Made by a program: the position numbers and the translations under genes. A stretch of DNA of 64,000 nucleotides from Planctomycetota bacterium (lineage in GTDB: Bacteria; Planctomycetota; Planctomycetia; Pirellulales; Pirellulaceae), in assembly GCA_026692905.1 (NCBI GenBank), contig JAPLNL010000032.1, forward strand, positions 1-64,000, written 5' to 3'. The notes under the pieces were generated by a model. The model did not search any database, was not told the DNA's origin, and saw only the letters and a list, made by a program, of their open reading frames with translations. Below, one piece after another: positions 61,908 through 64,000 of the stretch; position 1 is the stretch's first letter; the number at the start of each line of letters is the position of its first letter.

Positions 61908-62075
61908 TCACTCTGGTGTCGTTTCCACCATCGCAATCATACTAATGTACTCGGCAAAGTCAGCATCTTCGCCTTGCAAAAGCGTAGGTAGCGCCCCTAC
62001 GAAAGACGTCTCGCCGATACCACTCTCATAAAGTCGCCCCACAAAAGCCAGCGTCGTCTTTGGTTGTGCGTAATG
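61908..62075 (-). pseudogene. Possible 3' coding remnant
   Basis: A minus-strand frame of about 55 codons between two stops reads TLAFVGRLYESGIGETSFVG and then EDADFAEYISMIAMVETTPE, ending 5 nt from the family B element. The residue mix looks protein-like, but no start codon fits and no family is recognised. It may be the tail of a gene eroded by repeat insertion, or chance. Confidence 0.25.
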
Positions 62076-62110
62076 TCATCGTGGCTCTTTGCGTGCGAAG
62101 GTGACGAGCT

Positions 62111-62302
62111 CTACGAAGTTGCGTCCCGTTTATTCCCGTCTTCGTCGTAACGCATGATTGCAAAGTAAGCAAACTCGACCAACAGGAAAAGCAGGATAAC
62201 CAAAAAGAACCAATTTTGAATCGCAGACATGATGACTACGACTGCGGCGAAGCAAACCCAAAGCTTCCAAGAATCCCGCCAAAAAGCGATCAATTGATTC
62301 AC
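62111..62302 (-). CDS. Small membrane protein of unknown function
   Basis: 63 residues from GTG at 62302. Two hydrophobic helices (LWVCFAAVVVIMSAI and FFLVILLFLLVEFAYFAIM) separated by QNW, with an N-terminal basic-aromatic start MNQLIAFWRDSWK and a charged C-terminal tail YDEDGNKRDATS. A possible Shine-Dalgarno AGGA lies about 12 nt upstream. No known family, but composition and length suggest a real two-helix small membrane protein. Confidence 0.5.
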   Translation of the reverse strand: MNQLIAFWRDSWKLWVCFAAVVVIMSAIQNWFFLVILLFLLVEFAYFAIMRYDEDGNKRDATS

Positions 62303-62512
62303 TGGACAAATATCCTGGTTTTTGTACGCGACAAATCAAATTTGCCAGCGGAGCGAAGTGGGATAATTAGAGGAACTCACCTAGCAACTCATGGTACCTA
62401 CACATCCAGAGTTGTCGAGGGACGTTGTTTTCCCGCGAGGAGAATGTGCCTGGATGGACAATCAACAATTGGGTTGTCGGAGCGAATTTGTGCCCGTAGC
62501 TCCCCAGCCAAC

Positions 62513-62550
62513 TAGTGCCCAATGTTCGCAACATGCTTGGTGTGCAAAAG
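62513..62550. repeat. Copy of the 6744-6782 intergenic segment
   Basis: TAGTGCCCAATG(T)TCGCAAC and then ATGCTTGGTGTGC match 6744-6782 (TTGTGCCCAATGCTCGCAAC...) with one internal mismatch over 32 bp. The two copies are in the same orientation, 56 kb apart, both in intergenic DNA. Confidence 0.8.
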
Positions 62551-62586
62551 AGCTCTTGGAGGCGAGCGGCAGAATGAAAACTACCT

Positions 62587-62647
62587 TAGCACGACGCGCA
62601 AGCTAGTGAATCTACATAACCAATTCACTAGCTTGCGCGTCGTGCTA
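62587..62647. repeat. Perfect 25-bp inverted repeat
   Basis: TAGCACGACGCGCAAGCTAG plus five more bases (62587-62611) is perfectly complementary to 62623-62647 around an 11-nt loop. It lies 23 nt beyond the end of the nucleoside transporter gene and could terminate it (no T-run on the minus strand) or be a REP-like element. Confidence 0.85.
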
Positions 62648-62670
62648 GGTACTTTGGAACCCGCCGATCT

Positions 62671-64000
62671 CTAACGAATCAACAACCCTGCCACGGCCGC
62701 GTTCAATACGGTCGCCAGGAATCCCACAAAGAGCGCCGTGAGACCCAACTTGGCTAGATCAGCTCGGCGTTCGGGTGCCAAGGCACCAATGCCGCCAAGC
62801 TGAATTCCAATCGAAGAAAAATTGGCGAAGCCAGTCAAAGCATAAACCGATAGCAGCTTGGCTCGTTCCGATAGCCCAGCATACGCAGCATCCTTGGTAA
62901 GAGTCACGTACGCGACATGCTCGTTGGCTGCTAATTTGATTCCCAGCAAGCTACCGACTTGAGGCGTCTCCGCCATTGGCACTCCCATCAGCATAGCCAC
63001 CGGCTGAAAGATGGTTCCCAGTATCTTCGACAACGATAGGTCATCCGGTAGCCAAGCAATCCACTCGGGAGCCAATCCCATCCCCAGCACCATGGGCTTA
63101 AATCCTCCGATGAGCGAATCGAACAGCGCGATAAAAGCCAAAAACCCGATCAACATGGCCGCCACATTGAGCGCCAACATCAATCCATCTTTCACTCCGG
63201 AAGCAGCGGCATCGATCGGATTTTCGTGCATTCTGGGAACAACAATATTCGCGCTCACCAGCGTCTCGGGGACTTCCACCTCGGGCATCACAAGCTTTGC
63301 GAGGTACAAGCTGCACGGGCAGGCCATCACGCAGGTACAAAGAATTGCGACTGGGTCGGCACCATAGCTGATGTACACCGCCATCATGCCACCGGAAATA
63401 TGTGCCATACCACTTGCCATCATGGTAAGAAGCTCGGATTTGGTCATCTTGGGAACGAATGGCTTAACGATCAACGGCGCTTCGGTTTGTCCCATGAAGA
63501 CGTTCGCCGATACCGACAGGGTTTCAGCCCCCGATGTCCCCATAAAAAATTGCATGACCCAAGCAAAGGCCTTAACCACTAACTGCAAAACACCCAGATA
63601 ATAAAGCACACTGAAGAATGCGGACACGAAAATGATAGGCGGCAATGCTTTGAAGGCGAACACAAAGCCGGCAGGACCATCCACTTTGGAGAGGGAACCG
63701 AAAACAAACTCAGCTCCTTTGTCGGAGCATTCGATCAAGACCTTGATGCCATTCCCGACCAGCTGAAAAGCCGATTGCACCCACTCAAATTGGGTGACCG
63801 CAATAGCCAATGCGATCTGGAGTGCAATTCCCCATCCGATCGTCTTGGGGTTCACAGCTCTCAAGTTCGTGCTCATGGCCGCTGCCAATGAGAGAAAAGC
63901 AAAGATACCAAAGACGGCCTGTCCGCGCGTGCCGATGTAAGGCTCGAACATGTAAACGCAAACCGTCAGCAAAACCACCACCGCAAAGAGTGCCACCCTA
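62671..64000 (-). CDS. nupC: CNT-family nucleoside transporter, 5' end cut by window
   Basis: At least 441 residues visible. Ion-coupled concentrative nucleoside importer. The CNT core is clear: FVFGSLSKVDGPAGFVFAFKALPPIIFVSAFFSVLYYLG, VFMGQTEAPLIVKPF, MTKSELLTMMASGMAHISGG and ALTGFANFSSIGIQLGGIG. The frame is open to the right-hand edge. A GTG at 63996 could be the start, since the N-terminus looks like a first membrane helix, but the true start may lie outside. The neighbouring cytosine deaminase at 51350 also fits nucleobase salvage, though 11 kb away. Confidence 0.9.
   Translation of the reverse strand, partial: RVALFAVVVLLTVCVYMFEPYIGTRGQAVFGIFAFLSLAAAMSTNLRAVNPKTIGWGIALQIALAIAVTQFEWVQSAFQLVGNGIKVLIECSDKGAEFVFGSLSKVDGPAGFVFAFKALPPIIFVSAFFSVLYYLGVLQLVVKAFAWVMQFFMGTSGAETLSVSANVFMGQTEAPLIVKPFVPKMTKSELLTMMASGMAHISGGMMAVYISYGADPVAILCTCVMACPCSLYLAKLVMPEVEVPETLVSANIVVPRMHENPIDAAASGVKDGLMLALNVAAMLIGFLAFIALFDSLIGGFKPMVLGMGLAPEWIAWLPDDLSLSKILGTIFQPVAMLMGVPMAETPQVGSLLGIKLAANEHVAYVTLTKDAAYAGLSERAKLLSVYALTGFANFSSIGIQLGGIGALAPERRADLAKLGLTALFVGFLATVLNAAVAGLLIR

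Overview
This window looks like chromosomal DNA of a planctomycete, most likely of the Pirellula/Rhodopirellula/Blastopirellula type (order Pirellulales). The evidence is a secreted DUF1592/DUF1552 gene pair, a 4,995-residue secreted protein with a LEPR-xLL-like N-terminus and a C-terminal dockerin, an ISKra4-like transposase remnant beside a REP-associated tyrosine transposase (RAYT), housekeeping genes scattered as singletons rather than in long operons, and many short hairpin repeats between genes. Genus and species cannot be fixed from sequence reading alone.

Layout. 0.5-6.5 kb: rpsD, lpdA, gyrA and a GT2 glycosyltransferase, all on +. 6.8-11.4 kb: a soluble histidine kinase on -, then a + run of small hypothetical, long acyl carrier protein, FabZ-like dehydratase, FabF, a zinc-finger-like protein and a cold-shock protein. 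11.7-20.7 kb: a frameshifted small membrane protein, a membrane protein overlapping an NrnA-type DHH phosphoesterase, pabB (+), a WecG/TagA transferase, and the DUF1592-DUF1552 pair. 20.8-25.5 kb: pterin dehydratase, a two-gene ABC importer without a binding protein, then a mobile-element patch (ISKra4 fragment, RAYT, repeat arrays, RHS remnant). 25.5-32.2 kb: hypothetical, TIM-barrel isomerase, EamA transporter, an IS remnant, a sialidase and the translation/secretion set ffh-rpsP-trmD (-). 32.8-47.8 kb: the giant secreted protein. 47.9-55.3 kb: hypothetical plus aroH, an NtrC-like regulator with a [2Fe-2S] BFD-like protein, a yeast-type cytosine deaminase, and B12-dependent ribonucleotide reductase closed by a strong terminator. 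55.5-61.7 kb: a tightly overlapping five-gene biosynthetic operon. 61.7-64 kb: repeats, a small membrane protein and a CNT nucleoside transporter cut by the window edge.

The best candidate for an undescribed system is the operon at 55573-61748: KASIII-like synthase, a reductase fused to a metallo-beta-lactamase-fold hydrolase, ATP-grasp ligase, GNAT-like acyltransferase and Rieske oxygenase. Every junction overlaps by 4-7 nt. The set can be read as condensing, reducing, ligating or acylating and hydroxylating a fatty-acyl-derived metabolite, but no product can be named. The second candidate is the REP/REPIN-like repeat population: at least four families of paired inverted hairpins, one with GTAG/CTAC ends, in the same window as a RAYT gene. 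Some copies lie across the ends of coding genes and supply their stop codons.

Limits: family calls come from motif recognition by eye. No database search, structure prediction or comparative alignment was run, and several promoter and remnant calls are weak.
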